Shown: piece after piece, positions 12,145 to 24,171 of the stretch | Layout of the letters: each line of letters opens with the position of its first letter | Position numbering within the stretch: the first letter of the stretch is position 1 | Assembly: GCF_022458985.1 (NCBI RefSeq) | Contig: NC_061770.1 | Span: 34,329,599 to 34,393,598, forward strand | From: Mugil cephalus | Taxonomy: Eukaryota > Chordata > Actinopteri > Mugiliformes > Mugilidae | Direction: 5' to 3' | Length of the DNA stretch: 64,000 nt | The notes under the pieces: model-generated | What the model was told of the DNA's origin: nothing | The model's input: only the letters and a program-made list of their open reading frames with translations | Databases searched by the model: none | Made by a program: the position numbers and the translations under genes

Positions 12145-12310
12145 TTTAATCTCCCTGTGATTGAAAATGTGATAAAAAAAAAATACAAAAAAATAACCAG
12201 GTAGCTACGGCTCCAGCGGAATGCAGCGTACTCTAGTGAGGCCTGGCGTCGTCTTACCTTGTTACCATGGATACCACCGTTCGCGGGCTTAGTTGACGGA
12301 AGTGACCAGG
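12145..12310 (-). promoter_or_regulatory. spata6l: spata6l promoter with X-box-like and ETS sites
   Basis: Just upstream of the start codon, 12261-12274 reads GTTACCATGGATAC, a 13/14 match to the RFX X-box. CGGAAGTG at 12298-12305 is an ETS/GABP core. RFX control is common for cilia and sperm-tail genes, which fits a SPATA6-family gene. The transcription start is not known. Confidence 0.5.
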
Positions 12311-12311
12311 A

Positions 12312-12338
12312 AGTAAATAAATAAATAAATAAATAAAC
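12312..12338. repeat. (AAAT)n microsatellite
   Basis: About six AAAT units directly upstream of the spata6l promoter elements. Confidence 0.9.
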
Positions 12339-12569
12339 GTGTGAAAAAATAACACAACAAAGATGTCAACTTTAATATATATAAATATATTACAAATTAA
12401 TTTTGTGACACAAAAATCTGTAATTCACAGGAACCTTTTAGTTTTATTTATTTTCCTTTATATTTCTACATTTATTATTTTATTTCTCTTTATATTTCTA
12501 AATTTATTGTTTTTTTTTTTAAATTATTATTTCCACATTATTATTATTTTATTGTGTTAGTTTCCCTTG

Positions 12570-12715
12570 CGCTTCCAAAACTGTCGTGACTCATCAGAGA
12601 ATGGACGGGGTGTCCTCCTGTGGTGTCTCTTTGTCTGTATTGTCTGAATTGTCATGAGATGTTCAATATTTCCTTCTCCTGTCAGTGGTCATAATGTTGT
12701 GGCTGACTGGTATAT
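12570..12715 (-). mobile_element. Tc1/mariner-like relic, internally deleted
   Basis: GTGACTCATCAGAGAATGGAC and the terminal GTGGTCATAATGTTGTGGC are the recurring ends of a teleost Tc1-like family whose terminus reads ATAACATTATGACCAC. Most of the transposase is missing. It lies between trmt10a and spata6l. Confidence 0.65.
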
Positions 12716-13160
12716 CCTCTCTAGTTTATAAGAAACTCCTTAATTCTTCTTCATACTGCAAAAATACTCTGAGTAACTGCACACGGATCCAAGAACAAAC
12801 AAATGTTGCCTTTATACGTTTGAAATCTTTTCTTTTAAATGGGTCCATTTGGCACAGTTTCACCTTCCAAAAACAAAACAAAAAATCCTTGAATTTGTAT
12901 AAATTTTCAAACAAATGTCATAAAATTATATCGGCGGTTAAACTAAGTAGCCATAAAATAAGCAAAGTAAAATCCTTTTAATAAATATCTGGTAAAAAAA
13001 AAAAAAAAAAAAAAAAATCAGATGAATGAAAATGTCAAAAACAGAATCTCTTGAAGTCTTGAACAGAGAATTGACATAAACAAATGTTAAAATTTTCTTC
13101 TTCCTCCATTCTTCATTCTCAAAGCATCAGTTTTGGAAGGTGTCCGTTTGTTGTGAGCTT

Positions 13161-16100
13161 TCAGCTTTTCTCCGTTTGTTCTGTTGTGTCGGGGTCCGAG
13201 TCAGAATCAGAGTCTTCCTCCTCCTCCTCGTCCTCCTCCTCCTCTTTACCCTTCTTGACGGCCACTGCTCCTTTCCTCTGAGGCAGGACGGTGAAGAAGG
13301 CCTCCTGCCAGCTGCCCTTCTCCAGATACGCCAGGATGATCTCAAACACTGCAGGAGAGGCAAACGCTTTCAAAACCCCACAAAAGGCGAAACAAAGGCA
13401 CGTCGTGGACTAACATATTCACACAGAATTTAAAAACACAAGAAATAACATTAAAATCCCCCAAATAACTAAAAGAAACTGTTTTATATAGACCCCTTCA
13501 CAGTTGGTCAGTGCAATGTTTTCTGAGGGGCGGGGCTTAGCTGGAGGCAAAACATCTCAAACATTATAGCCTGTAAACGGTGGTTAGCATATTTCAACGG
13601 ACTGTTGTGGTAAGAATAGACGACGAAAACACGCATTTTAGAGAATATACTAATGCACTCAGTGTCCGAGGCCGTGAGTGTTATTATAAAGAGTTGACTC
13701 TGACTGATGGGACAATATTCACGGACCCCCACACTCTCACTCACTGGATGGACAATTTGACCAAAGGACACAGAGGGGACGAAGTCTGGTCTGTCTTTAT
13801 CAAGTGAAGCGTCTCCAACAAAGATATTATAAGAAGGAAGTGGAACAACTGTGGAGGGTAACGTAGTAAATACAACTTCTACTTGGACACCCCTGAAACA
13901 CACAACTAATGTTGAGTTACTTAACGGTTAGCCTTAGCAACCAAATAATGATTAACTTAATGTAATTTCAGTCACAATTTATTCTAACAAAATTTAATTT
14001 GACTTGATAAAACTTCAAGTTAGTGTTTTTGATTTTTCGGTTTTGGCACCAAAAATTCAGCAAGACGACATTTGCATCGTTGACATTGTTCGCCTCCAGT
14101 TTCCCTCTGTTTTGCCTCCAGCTAACGATGTGACGCCACAGTGACGTAGGTCATGAAGGAGTCTGTTACTATGCTGTGTAAACTGTGGCAGGACAGTGGT
14201 GTTGCCAATCGAACGTGATAAGTTCCTTCTTAATAGGGATGCCCAGATTTTTTTTTTTTTTGCTGAAATTCATTAATTTTCCGTCCACTTGTCTAAAGTC
14301 AGGTATCAGTGTCAACAGGCTAAGCGAGGAACTCCAGACGACCTTTTCCCCAGCAACACATTCCAGTTCTTCCCTGGGAATCCTGAGGTCTTCCAAGGCC
14401 ACTTTAGGTTCAGAAAACTTTATTTATCCCATGTGGGCAATTCAGTTTATAGCGCCCATCATAATAAAACAATCATTAAAGACGGTCATCTATTAGACTT
14501 ACAACTTACAACACTCAACTCTCAATTGTCGATAATCAGCTGACTAATCCCAGCAGTGATCTTATGCACGTGCAAATATAAGTATTTAAATAATAAATAA
14601 TGAATAAGTAGGAAAATGATAACAATAATAACAAAGCAACAAGCACAAGCTACTCTTTAAAATTAGATGAGATATATAACCCCTCCAGCGAGTTCTACGT
14701 CTGCCCTGGGGCTTTGGCTTCCAAAGGGAGGTGTCCATGGGAGCATTAATAAGATGCCCTGAACCATGTTCATGTCAACATTTCAGTCACTTGTAATACT
14801 CGGTTTAGACTTTGACGTCAAGTTGACGCAGAAACTACAGCAACAACACAGACCCCAGCCCCGAACTGATGATTGGTCCACTTGGTAGCAGAGTGTTTCC
14901 CCTTTAGTATTTCCTGCTGCTTCTCCAACGCCACAATTTTTGAACTGATTGTTTTGGATCAATAAAGATGGACACACGAGGGAAAGGTTAACTGAGGGAG
15001 TTCGGAGGCAGAAACATTTGTATGTTTTGGCGAAATTTCAGCAAAAGTTTCAGTCGCCATTGTTGAACATGAAGCAGGAAGTAGAAACTAAGATTAACCC
15101 AACTGGCAGTTTCTGGTTCTTACGTAACCAAGTCAAGCAAGTTTCTGATGGGTTTTACCCACAGCTTCCCCTTTTTAAACATCAACTTCCCACAAGTCTC
15201 TTCAATGAAACGTCTTCTCAAAACTCTCCAAGTCCAGTTGCCTTTTTCAACGCCTTTTAAAACGACCATGACCTGGATGACTGAGAACCTCCACAGACAT
15301 TTTTTGGGTCACTACCCACAGTTTGTGGCCATAGATGAGGGCTGGAACGAAGACTGACCGGTAAATCAAAAGCTTTGCTTTACAGCTCAGCTCCTTTTTT
15401 TTTCTTCTTAGCTTTCCTGAAAATGTTGCCTACAATTACGTGCAGTGGATCTTAAGTTTTGTGACGGCTGCTTCAACACGAAGAGTGAGACTTCTGCAGA
15501 GAGAAGGGGGCCGCTAATGCTAAGCTAGCTGCCTATAGTCGGTCAATAAATCCAATCTCAGTTTCTTGTTCCCTTTCCTTTCGTTTACTGCCACTGAAAT
15601 ACTGAAATGTTAACAGGCTGATTCTGATGTTTGTCCTCACCGTGGTTGACAGCCAGAACCTTCCGACTGTTCATTTTGACGAAGCTGCTCAGAGGAAGCT
15701 GGGCGTGCTCGATCCCCAGCTCCTTCGCCTTCTCAAAGGTGATTCCCTGCAAACCAAACGCAGCCGTGTTAAACGACTTAATGAATACTACAGCAACTGA
15801 CAGAAGACAGGCGGACATACAGACCTTGTGGTGGTTGTGGTCCACCAGGCCTCCTATGATGTAGGCCTTCTTTGGGTCCAGCTCCTCCAGCACATTGGGC
15901 GAGTCTGAGGTCAGGTAGACCAGCTCCTCCTTGGCCATAACTTCACTGTAGTGCTCTGTTTTAATGGTAATGTCCTGCGCGCAAGATACAACACACAGAC
16001 TGTACAGTGATACCAGGCCACAGTCGACTTATAGGATGAGGCATAAACAAAAGTTGGACATTAAAGAACGTGACTAAACACTTATTTTACTTAAATCCGG

Positions 16101-17898
16101 CTCCTCACCTTCCAGTTTACCCATCCTTTGTCCTTTTCATCCATGCTCTGTTTCAGCTGTCCTCCAAGGCTGGTTAGATACAACTGGAGAAGAAGTAAAA
16201 CAAAAGGTTAAACATATGGTTATCGGGCCAATACTGGTCTTTAAAATATTTAGTTAATTTGTTGGTGTAAATGTACTAGACGCTGACCTGCACCGGGTGT
16301 AAGGCTCGTCGGTTCTCAGCGTAGCACCGCTGGATCTGTTTGTGAAGCTTGCTGACATCCTGAAGAAGCGGCAAGATCGTGAGATAAGTCTATTCTAGCG
16401 TGGACTCACGGAAAACACAGAGCTCCTCGGCACCGGCTCCCTGAACCCTTTACCTTCATGAGCATGAGGCTGTCGAAGCTGCAGTCCAACACCAGCCTCA
16501 GAGAGCTGGGCGTCACCTCCCGCCGCAGACGTTTCCTGGCGCCTTGGTGGTCTCCTCCCTCCTCGTCCTGGTGGTTCAGCCTCTGGAGCCGACGCTGCTG
16601 CTTCCTCTCCTTTCGTCTCTGCCTGCAGCCAAAAACAAGACGGTTACTGAGGAAAGCCACGGTCAATATTTTATACTTGGGAGCTGGATCACTTCAGGAC
16701 TGGTTAGAGTTCTTCCAACGCGTCAACAAGTCATTTAAGCATGCCTTACACACCAATCAGGCATAACATTATGACCACCCTCCTAATTATAACCAGGTCC
16801 TATGGTTTGAGGGGAGGGGTCTCTATGGTGGATCATCCCACAGATACTTGATCAGTTTGGGATCTAATAAATTTGGAGGCCAGGTCAGCACCATGTGCTG
16901 TTCTTCATGATTTTTAGAGTTGTTCCTAAAATGTTTTTGTTAGGGGTTGGGGATTAGCAAGGACTTCACGATACGATACGTATCACGATACTTGAGTCAC
17001 GATACGATACATTATTGCGATATTAGTGAGTGATGTTATTAGCAATATGCTACATAGTTCACTGAGAAATTACACATGCAGTTTAAAATATGTGAAGTTG
17101 TAAATATGTACATCAGATGACATCAGTGATAATTCTTTTTAACAGATTGAGACAAAAAAACAAGATGAATCCAAATGATCCATTTGCAATTTATTGCACT
17201 TGTAAAGAAACAGTGGTGGTGGCGCAGAAGTCGATCAGCTCAAAACATACCTTTTTCATTTAAAATCGACATTCCAAGTTAATTTTGTATCAGACGAAAA
17301 AGTATTGTGATGTTGCCATATCGATATTGTTTTTGTGTGTGTTCCTGTGTCATGCTGCCATCAAGCAGTGTCACTGCTATGGGGTGGGGGTGTCTGGTCT
17401 GGTCTAAGTGGGTGCTACATGTCTAAGTAACATCCACATGAATGAATGCCAGGTCCGAAAGTTTATAATTTGATAATATGACATAATTTGATTGTGTTAT
17501 TTGGCTGTTATTTTGCTGGAACAGACCAAAAGCAAGAAAACCTTAAAATGACAGATATTTGAATGGAGTTTGGCGTGACTGGGGTGACCACCGGGGCCAC
17601 CTTTAGAAATAACACTGCGATGCTATATTTAACGATGACAAATAAACACTCATCAGGCCTCTGATGACACCCCTGACACAGCTTTAAATCTGCGCACTCA
17701 CTTTCGCAGCTCCCTCTCTTCTTCCCACTTCTGCTGCTTCAGAAGTTTCTTCCTTTGCCTTTTGGACAGAGTTTGGTTTTCTGCCGCAGCTTCTCCATCA
17801 TCGCCCCCGGTCCTCTGTCCTCCGCTCTCGGTCCTCTGTCCTCCGCTTTCCGTGCCCTGCTGGACCGGTGACTCGCTTTTCACGCCGTCCTCTGCCAT
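13161..17898 (-). CDS. trmt10a: tRNA (guanine-N1-)-methyltransferase, position 9
   Basis: Seven exons join in frame to 318 residues: 17702-17898, 16454-16622, 16288-16359, 16109-16183, 15825-15974, 15641-15746, 13161-13348. The enzyme methylates N1 of guanosine 9 in cytosolic/nuclear tRNA with S-adenosylmethionine. The order is a basic, KR-rich N-terminal segment ([17 protein letters not shown]), then a SPOUT fold from about residue 95 to 285. [60 protein letters not shown] and [15 protein letters not shown] all match TRMT10A closely. The aspartate of GGLVDHN (residue 216) corresponds to the conserved active-site Asp. The C-terminus is an acidic [11 protein letters not shown] and DS-repeat tail. 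TRMT10B and mitochondrial TRMT10C differ in these blocks. Start: ATG at 17898. Confidence 0.95.
13487..14166. mobile_element. DNA transposon relic with inverted ends inside trmt10a
   Basis: The ends ATAGACCCCTTCA and (reverse complement of the right end) ACAGACTCCTTCA form imperfect terminal repeats. Further in, TTAGCTGGAGGCAAAAC at 13537-13553 is exactly inverted at 14109-14125. A 75-residue frame at 13580-13807 includes [16 protein letters not shown] and resembles the accessory proteins of fish ISL2EU-type elements, but this is recalled, not searched. It lies between exons 6 and 7 of trmt10a and is probably non-autonomous. Confidence 0.65.
14770..15110 (+). mobile_element. Harbinger-like DNA element relic, copy 2
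   Basis: Same family and orientation as the copy at 7.2 kb (TTTCCTGCTGCTTC, GATCAATAAAGATG, GAAGCAGGAAGTAGAAACT). A frameshifted fragment reads [16 protein letters not shown], like the start of a MADF domain. It sits in the trmt10a intron between exons 6 and 7. Confidence 0.6.
15180..15500. mobile_element. Probable retroelement fragment
   Basis: ACCATGACCTGGATGACTG, AGAACCTCCACAGACATT, CATAGATGAGGGCTGGAACG and GACTGACCGGTAAAT follow a pattern I recall as an antisense piece of a retroelement common in fish. No intact frame remains. The class is not assigned. Confidence 0.4.
16752..17465 (-). mobile_element. Tc1/mariner-like relic, antisense, interrupted
   Basis: Starts with the terminal motif AATCAGGCATAACATTATGACCACC and continues with antisense transposase remnants: AATTTGGAGGCCAGGTCAGC corresponds to the LTWPPNS block and AAGTAACATCCACATGAATG to the HVDVTL block. 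Positions ~16950-17335 are a different, GATAC-rich element inserted into it. It lies in the first intron of trmt10a. Confidence 0.75.
16950..17335 (+). mobile_element. GATAC-rich dispersed element A, nested
   Basis: Begins with GGGATTAGCAAGGACTTCACG then CGATACGATACGTATC, contains ATCCAAATGATCCATTTGCA and ATTTATTGCACTTGTA, and ends near ATATCGATATTG. The reverse complement of the same sequence is at 52760-53160. Class unknown; no protein trace. Confidence 0.7.
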
Positions 17899-18160
17899 AT
17901 GTGAGGATGTGAGAGCTTGATGGTCGCTCTTAGCTGGAAGCTAATTAGCGGCATTAGCCAATTAAAAAAAAAAGAATAAATAAAACTTCCTCTTCAAGAA
18001 TTCGCGTTAAACCAATTCCTCGTCGCTCAGGTATCACACCACAGGCACACAGACAAACTGAGGTAGTAACTCGAACAGTTGAGAAACGGCTCCACTCGAA
18101 CCGGCCACACAATTTCACATGTTATATTTTGGCGCATGCGTGACGTCATTTAGGAGCGCC
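17899..18160 (-). promoter_or_regulatory. trmt10a: trmt10a promoter with overlapping NRF1 and CRE sites
   Basis: About 240 bp upstream of the ATG, 18131-18142 reads GGCGCATGCGTG, an NRF1-type palindrome, and overlaps TGACGTCA at 18141-18148, a full cAMP response element. Both sites are typical of housekeeping promoters without a TATA box. The transcription start is inferred to be between them and the ATG. Confidence 0.55.
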
Positions 18161-18838
18161 AGATGCGTTTAAGGGCAAAGAGGAGAAGAAGAAACGCGAC
18201 GAACTTAATCTGCTGAGTCAAAATATGCCTACACCGCGTTGCATTGTTATTGTTATTGTTATTATTATTATTATTATTTGGATTCACTTAACTTAACAGA
18301 AGATATTATCTCCCTAAAATGTTCTTTCACGACGCACCTCATTAGACAAAACTGCTTATTAAGGTAAAGGAAATCCGAAACAACGGAAATAGTGAAGAGC
18401 GCTTGAAGGCAGCAGCTCACAGACAAGGTTAAAAATGAAATTAAAATAAAATTAAAATATTGAATAAAATCCGAAAAAAATAAAGTAATTAATTAAATAA
18501 TGTAATAATAGATAATATTCGAATATATACTCATTGTTGTTGTACTTAGTGTTGTGTTATTAAATATAATTTAAATTCAAGGATTCAATTCAGGAACGAC
18601 TTGAGTGAAGGTGCTGACTTCATATAATTTTACAACTAAAATAAAGATATTGTACATTGTCATTACACTTAAAGTAGGTGAAGACATATTCCTTTTCGAT
18701 AACCATCTTTTACCAACTGTAAAGTACATTTCTAATTAGCAAACGTACATATAAATTAATAGGCTATATGTATAAATTGTGCTGTATTTTCCAATGTATT
18801 TATCTTACCTCACTTTGGAATACATCTAGTTTAGGTAG

Positions 18839-19390
18839 TTTCCGGGTCCTATGTTCGATACCACCGATTTCCTATCCGATCCGTGTAAAATTCAGACTGG
18901 TATCGGCGATACCGATCCGATACCGATACTTTGTGTAAATACACCCTAATGTATCTGGTAAACCTAAAAAAAAAGAAAGAATACAAGAAAAAAAAATATT
19001 CATTTATTTCAAACTCTGAAGTTTATTGAGGTAGTGGCATAATGTACTATATAGCTGAGCTAATACAACAACAGAAAAAAACTAAACAGAGACACAAACA
19101 TACAAAATATGTGAAAATGCTGCTTCAAACGCACAAACAATAAGTAAAATAGTGACACCATTAAAACAAATGACTGTTTAACTATTAACAACTACTATGA
19201 AAATGAAAACTTGCAGTTAGTTGTGTTGCCACAACTCAATAGTTTAGTTACTTTCCACCGTGTTTCTACATTACCTCTAATGACCGAAGTATCGAAAGTA
19301 TCAATATTTTTGACTTGCGAATCGATTTTGGAGCATAAAGACCTGGTATCAGAACTATCGATATTTCCGTATCGATTCGCACATCATTAA
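18839..19390 (+). mobile_element. GATACC-rich dispersed element B, copy 1
   Basis: TTCGATACCACCGATTTCC, CAGACTGGTATCGGCGATAC and CGATCCGATACCGATACT at the left, and TATCGATATTTCCGTATCG at the right. A second copy in the same orientation is in hacd4 intron 1 (42283-42715) and a third piece is at 53665-53900. A related fragment is at 20060-20220. No coding trace. Confidence 0.65.
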
Positions 19391-20059
19391 TTATCGTGAA
19401 TTAATGTCACATTTGACAGAGCTGAGCTTCGTAAGTAAATATATTCCCCTCTACTGTTTATTTGTCAAATATGTCACCATTGGATATCAGGTATAAATGT
19501 ACCAAATAAAAAATCTATTTAAAAAGACGTCACTAGTGAAAGTGTTAGCTGCATGCGCTGATTGGATATGAATAGGGCTCTAATGTGATGCAAACACATC
19601 AGGATTCAGATGTAAATGTGCAGTCAGAGCTCCGCAACACAACCCCGCATGCATCCACTTCCACACGCTCCTAACCGAGCTACCGTGTGGGAGCACAGCC
19701 AACACAGAAGCCTTTAACACTGCCTGCTTATTTAGGACACATTCCAACATCATCCGTGCTAAGCCACCTTTCTGCCCGCTTATATGCCGTCAATGCTGGG
19801 TGGGATTTGAAACAGACAATGGAAAACATGAATGAAATGCAGTGGTAGCCAGGATAGGACCACGCCTGCTACAATTAAAAACCACTATAAAATGAAAACT
19901 TGCATCTTAATATACACTGTGCTCTCCTCTTCTGTCCTCCTCTGTGGATGCAATGGTTTTACCCGAGTTTGTGTTTCACAAGGTTTGTTGTGTTGCCACA
20001 ACATATTAATGATATACATCACCCCAAGTATTCTCCAAATATTCATAGCATAAAGATCT

Positions 20060-20220
20060 GGTATCAGAAGAGTCGACATTTCAGTATCGATCTGAACAGC
20101 ATATGACTGGCGGTTTTCGGCCTGTATCGTGGCTGGGAGTATCGATTTAAATATCGATGGAATCGATACCGACGCCAGTATCGATAGTCGCGTGATTAGG
20201 TCGATACTTTGCTACATTTT
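20060..20220 (+). repeat. Element B-like fragment
   Basis: GATCTGGTATCAGAAGAGTCGAC and repeated ATCGAT motifs match the right half of the element at 18.84-19.39 kb. Confidence 0.5.
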
Positions 20221-21139
20221 CTCTTCTTTACTCAGAGTTCATGCGAGTCCAACTTCTCTCCAAGTCTGTCTCCATCCTCACCTGTGGTAAAAGGTGGATA
20301 TGGCCATATTGTGTTGTTTACTTTGTTATATTTTTGTTACATTGTTCCTTTTTCTTATTTTGCACTAATGACTTTTTTTCTTGTGCGCAGTAAAAGGGGA
20401 AACTAACTAACTAAAGGCAAAATGACTAAATCATTCATGGCATTTGAAGTACAAAGTATTGGTATGGGCGATACTAGCCCTGTACTTACTTTCAAGTAAT
20501 GAATGATGAGACGGGTTTGCAAAAGGAGTTTGTGTTTATTGAGTTTTCACATTGCAAACAAACATATTCAACAGCAGCACCTGGTGTAGCATCCTGCGGT
20601 ATTCAAGACTCTCGACACTGTACATCAGCAAGACACGTCAAAGTGAAAAACCTAGAAAAAAACAAAAACAAAAAAAACACGTTTCACTTCATCACTTAAT
20701 TTCTCTTTAAACCCAGAGTCCATCCTCTGCGCCCTCAACGCTTCACGTGTCAAGTCTCCAACAACCTTTTTCCCTTCATGACAAATCTACTTTCTTTTAC
20801 GTTCACTGTATTTTCCAGAAAACTCCCTGCAGAGGTTTCTGATGATGCCCCCCGCCCTCCCCGCCCCTTAAATCTCCAAGTAAGACCCAGAAGAAGAGGA
20901 ATCACTCAGTGAAAAGCATCAAAAGCATCAGGTGCTCCTGTGGTGGAACAAAAAAAAGAAAAAAAATTACACAAAAACAGGTTTCTTCCATTTGAACTAG
21001 AATTAATTGTCCATAAAGAGTCAGTTCACCCATTAGAAAACAAACAATGAACTATATACCAGGAAAAGGGTCAGAGTCAACAAGAGAAATGATACAGATT
21101 GAAACAAAAATAAAACTTTTATGATTGGGAAAAGACTGA

Positions 21140-21385
21140 GGGCAGGAGTGCCAAACATAAGGCCCGTGGACCAATAACTGGCTCCCTAGTGGTTCCAATC
21201 TGGCCGCACTGTGAAAATTACGTCGGAAACAATAAGTGCATTTTTTTTGCTGCTTTTAAATAAAATTCCTATTTTGTCCACTAGAGGACGCAATTTTGTT
21301 TCTGTAAAATTGTGGACGTAACAAAAAAACTGAGACCCAGAACTAAACAGTAGGTGGCAGCAATGAGCCATTATTTTTTTCAAAA
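21140..21385 (-). repeat. Dispersed repeat (hAT-like in appearance)
   Basis: GTGCCAAACATAAGGCCCGTGG and GGTTCCAATCTGGCCGC resemble a family of fish repeats with GGCCCGTGG and CCAATCCGGCCC. No transposase trace is seen, so the class is tentative. Confidence 0.35.
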
Positions 21386-23404
21386 TTAAGAAATTTCAAG
21401 TTGTTTATAAAATATTTATATAAAATATTTTATAAAATAATTTTATAAAATATTTTTTTATACAATAAACATCTGGAGTTGTCTATTAGGCATGTGGAGC
21501 AGGCTATCATGCTGTTGTGTTATCATAATGGACTGTATGTAACTAAAATGAGTTTTCCTTGATTTCAGTATTTACGCATAGAAGGATCTTGGTTTTGACC
21601 AAACAAAATTTTTCTTTTTCTTTTTTAATGATAAACAAAAAGTGACATCCCAGCTTTACCATGTAGTGTTTTGTCAACCCATCTATCATTCACGTGACCT
21701 GAGCTCCTCCTTTTCTCTCAGTAGGCTGTCATTTAAACGTACACATACTCTGGGGACACAACAGGTGTCGTTGAAGGAGTTTTATTTTCCCGTTCAAGTA
21801 AACTGACCCTTTATTGAGACGTTTCTTAATCTGTTGCAAACAGTGTTTAAATTAATGCACCTGTGACAAAAGCAAAGACTTAAAAGAACCATCGGTGGAC
21901 TGTCCAGCAGATCCACGGCCCGTGAGCCTATGTACAAAAACAACAACTCAGAAGTCAACACTGTGTCTTAAAAACATCGACACAAATAGAAGTGAACGTC
22001 AAACAGGATTAAAGTGGTATGTCAGTCTTCCTCTCTTTGCCTCGTCTGCTGTAGCCACGTAGCATGTGGCAGCAACACTAGCTTTTTTTTCCAACCTGCT
22101 TTTGTAAAATAAACAAAAAAACAAAAAAATTAAAATTCTTAGGAGAATGTGAGTCATGAGTCATGTGAGTCAAAGTCCGACTCCAACCATTTTGCTGCCA
22201 ATAAATTCAAGAGGTTTACGTAGGGCTGCATTGTTGTTACTCTTCTGTCCATCACAGCGCTAAGCCCCGCCCCAAATTATTTGATTGGCCGAGCAGATCT
22301 TTGTTTTCAGACTTCAACCGCCCACCACAAATATTTTATGTAGGGAGTCGAGCCGGTTTCATGGCGACAGAACAGTTTTATTATTATTATGATTTTTGTT
22401 TTTGAGTAAAATTCTGATCCAGTCATTTCTATTAATTTTATTTAATTTTTGTCAAATTCAGCAAATAATATTTTTGCGCAGCTTCACTAAGGGTTAATCT
22501 ATGTTTTACATATAGTTAATGGAGAAACAAATGTTTTTTTTTCTCTTTTTTCTTTTACATTGGATGGCATCTTTAAAATCATATTTGCTTTATTTTCCAT
22601 CCATATTTTTCATATGTAAATTATTATTTATTTTATATTGCAGTGAAAAGCTCAAAAAGAAACACTGGCCAGTTGAATTTAGTGTGAACAGGAAAATTAT
22701 GAATAAACTAAAAAAAAACATAAAATTCTAATGCTGTATGGCATGTGCAGGACAAGAGAGATTTCTAGGTCGTCTGCAGGTTGACCGTACATATTATATA
22801 GTATGAATTTTGTTTATGAATTAATTAATTATTTAAGTAATTATGACAAAGAATTAAACATTAAAGTCAACACACACAGGAAATCAAACATTCACTTATA
22901 TATTATGATGGTAAGAGATCATTTTGTTCATTTCTGAATCATCTGCAGGCACCAATATAACGTTATCCTATAAAAATACATTACAAATTCACAAAAAAAA
23001 AAAAATCATAATTAAAACCTGATTTATCTGTTTTTTTGAGCATAAAGGTCCAACATCTAGATCTACGCATAAAATCCTCCGTTTTTTTACTTCTTTTTTT
23101 ATGCATTTTGTTTTTACAGTGTAGCAACAGTGCAAATACGTACTTGTACAAATTCGAGAAATAAAAAAAAAAAAAGGGGCAAAACTGCCCGTGATAAATA
23201 AATAAAAACTGAAGAGCAGAGCAGCATCACGTCGGTGTTGAGCCCTGTTGAGGAGACAAAACACAAATAAAACATCAGCAGATAAAACACAGGAGAAAAC
23301 CTGGCGGGACTTAAATGTCAGTGGATTCCCAGAGCAATTTAAAGGTTAATCCGGCCTAAGAGATGTGTTCAACTCTGTGGTCTATATCTGACCCTGTGTG
23401 TGTG

Positions 23405-23428
23405 TGTGTGTGGGTGGGGGGGGGGGCA
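23405..23428. repeat. (GT)n followed by a G run
   Basis: A GTGTGT tract from about 23394 passes directly into a run of G interrupted once by T. Confidence 0.85.
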
Positions 23429-23549
23429 CGTTTCCTCCATAATAAAACAACATGTGTGTCGTGCTCAGTCTACGAGTTGTGTAGTGGGTGATTTGCGACC
23501 GGTGTGAAACGTGACTCGTGTCAGGAGGCGGGAATGTGGCGGCAGGACA

Positions 23550-23745
23550 CACCGATCAGCCACAACATTATGACCACAGCCGGGATGAGTTCATAACATT
23601 TAAACCATCTGGTGTCAGTTCAGAGTTCTGCTGGGAACCTTCTGGACCTGGTTTTCATTTGTGTGGACGTTACTTAGACCCCCCCCCCCCAGTGACACTC
23701 CTTGATGGCAGCAGGCAGATGTCAGATGCCGTGATTTTAATCTTG
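23550..23745 (+). mobile_element. Tc1/mariner-like relic, sense
   Basis: The terminus ACACCGATCAGCCACAACATTATGACCAC is followed, after a deletion, by a sense transposase remnant reading CWEPSGPGFHLC, which corresponds to the CWE.LGPAIHVDV block of Tc1-like transposases in fish. It ends near a run of C and CAGTGACACTCCTTGATGGC. Confidence 0.7.
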
Positions 23746-24171
23746 AGTCGTGTCCTCTCTTGAATTCGCTCTTAGTCACTCACTAAGTTTGAACGCCGTT
23801 ATCCGTCTCTCATTGCCGACCTCATTGTGTGTCAGCGACGAACAATAGCTGTGAATAATGAGAGCGCAATGCACAAATGCGCAATGGAAAAAAACAAACA
23901 AACACACACATGGTCCCACACCTACAGTGAAAAGAAGACACCAAAAGTGCATAAACATTTTTTTAGTGTGGTATATAAAGGCAAAGTCAGAAGTATTTAA
24001 CTCATAGGCTAAGATTACTCCTATATATCATATATGGGAACCAATCAGAACTCTGTACACGAGTTGTGTTTCAGTCAGTGCTGCATGATGCAATATGTCA
24101 TTTTCTTCTGATTTCATGAATAAAAGTCATTATGGGATTCAACCAACACATTTGGAATGATAAGAAGTTAT

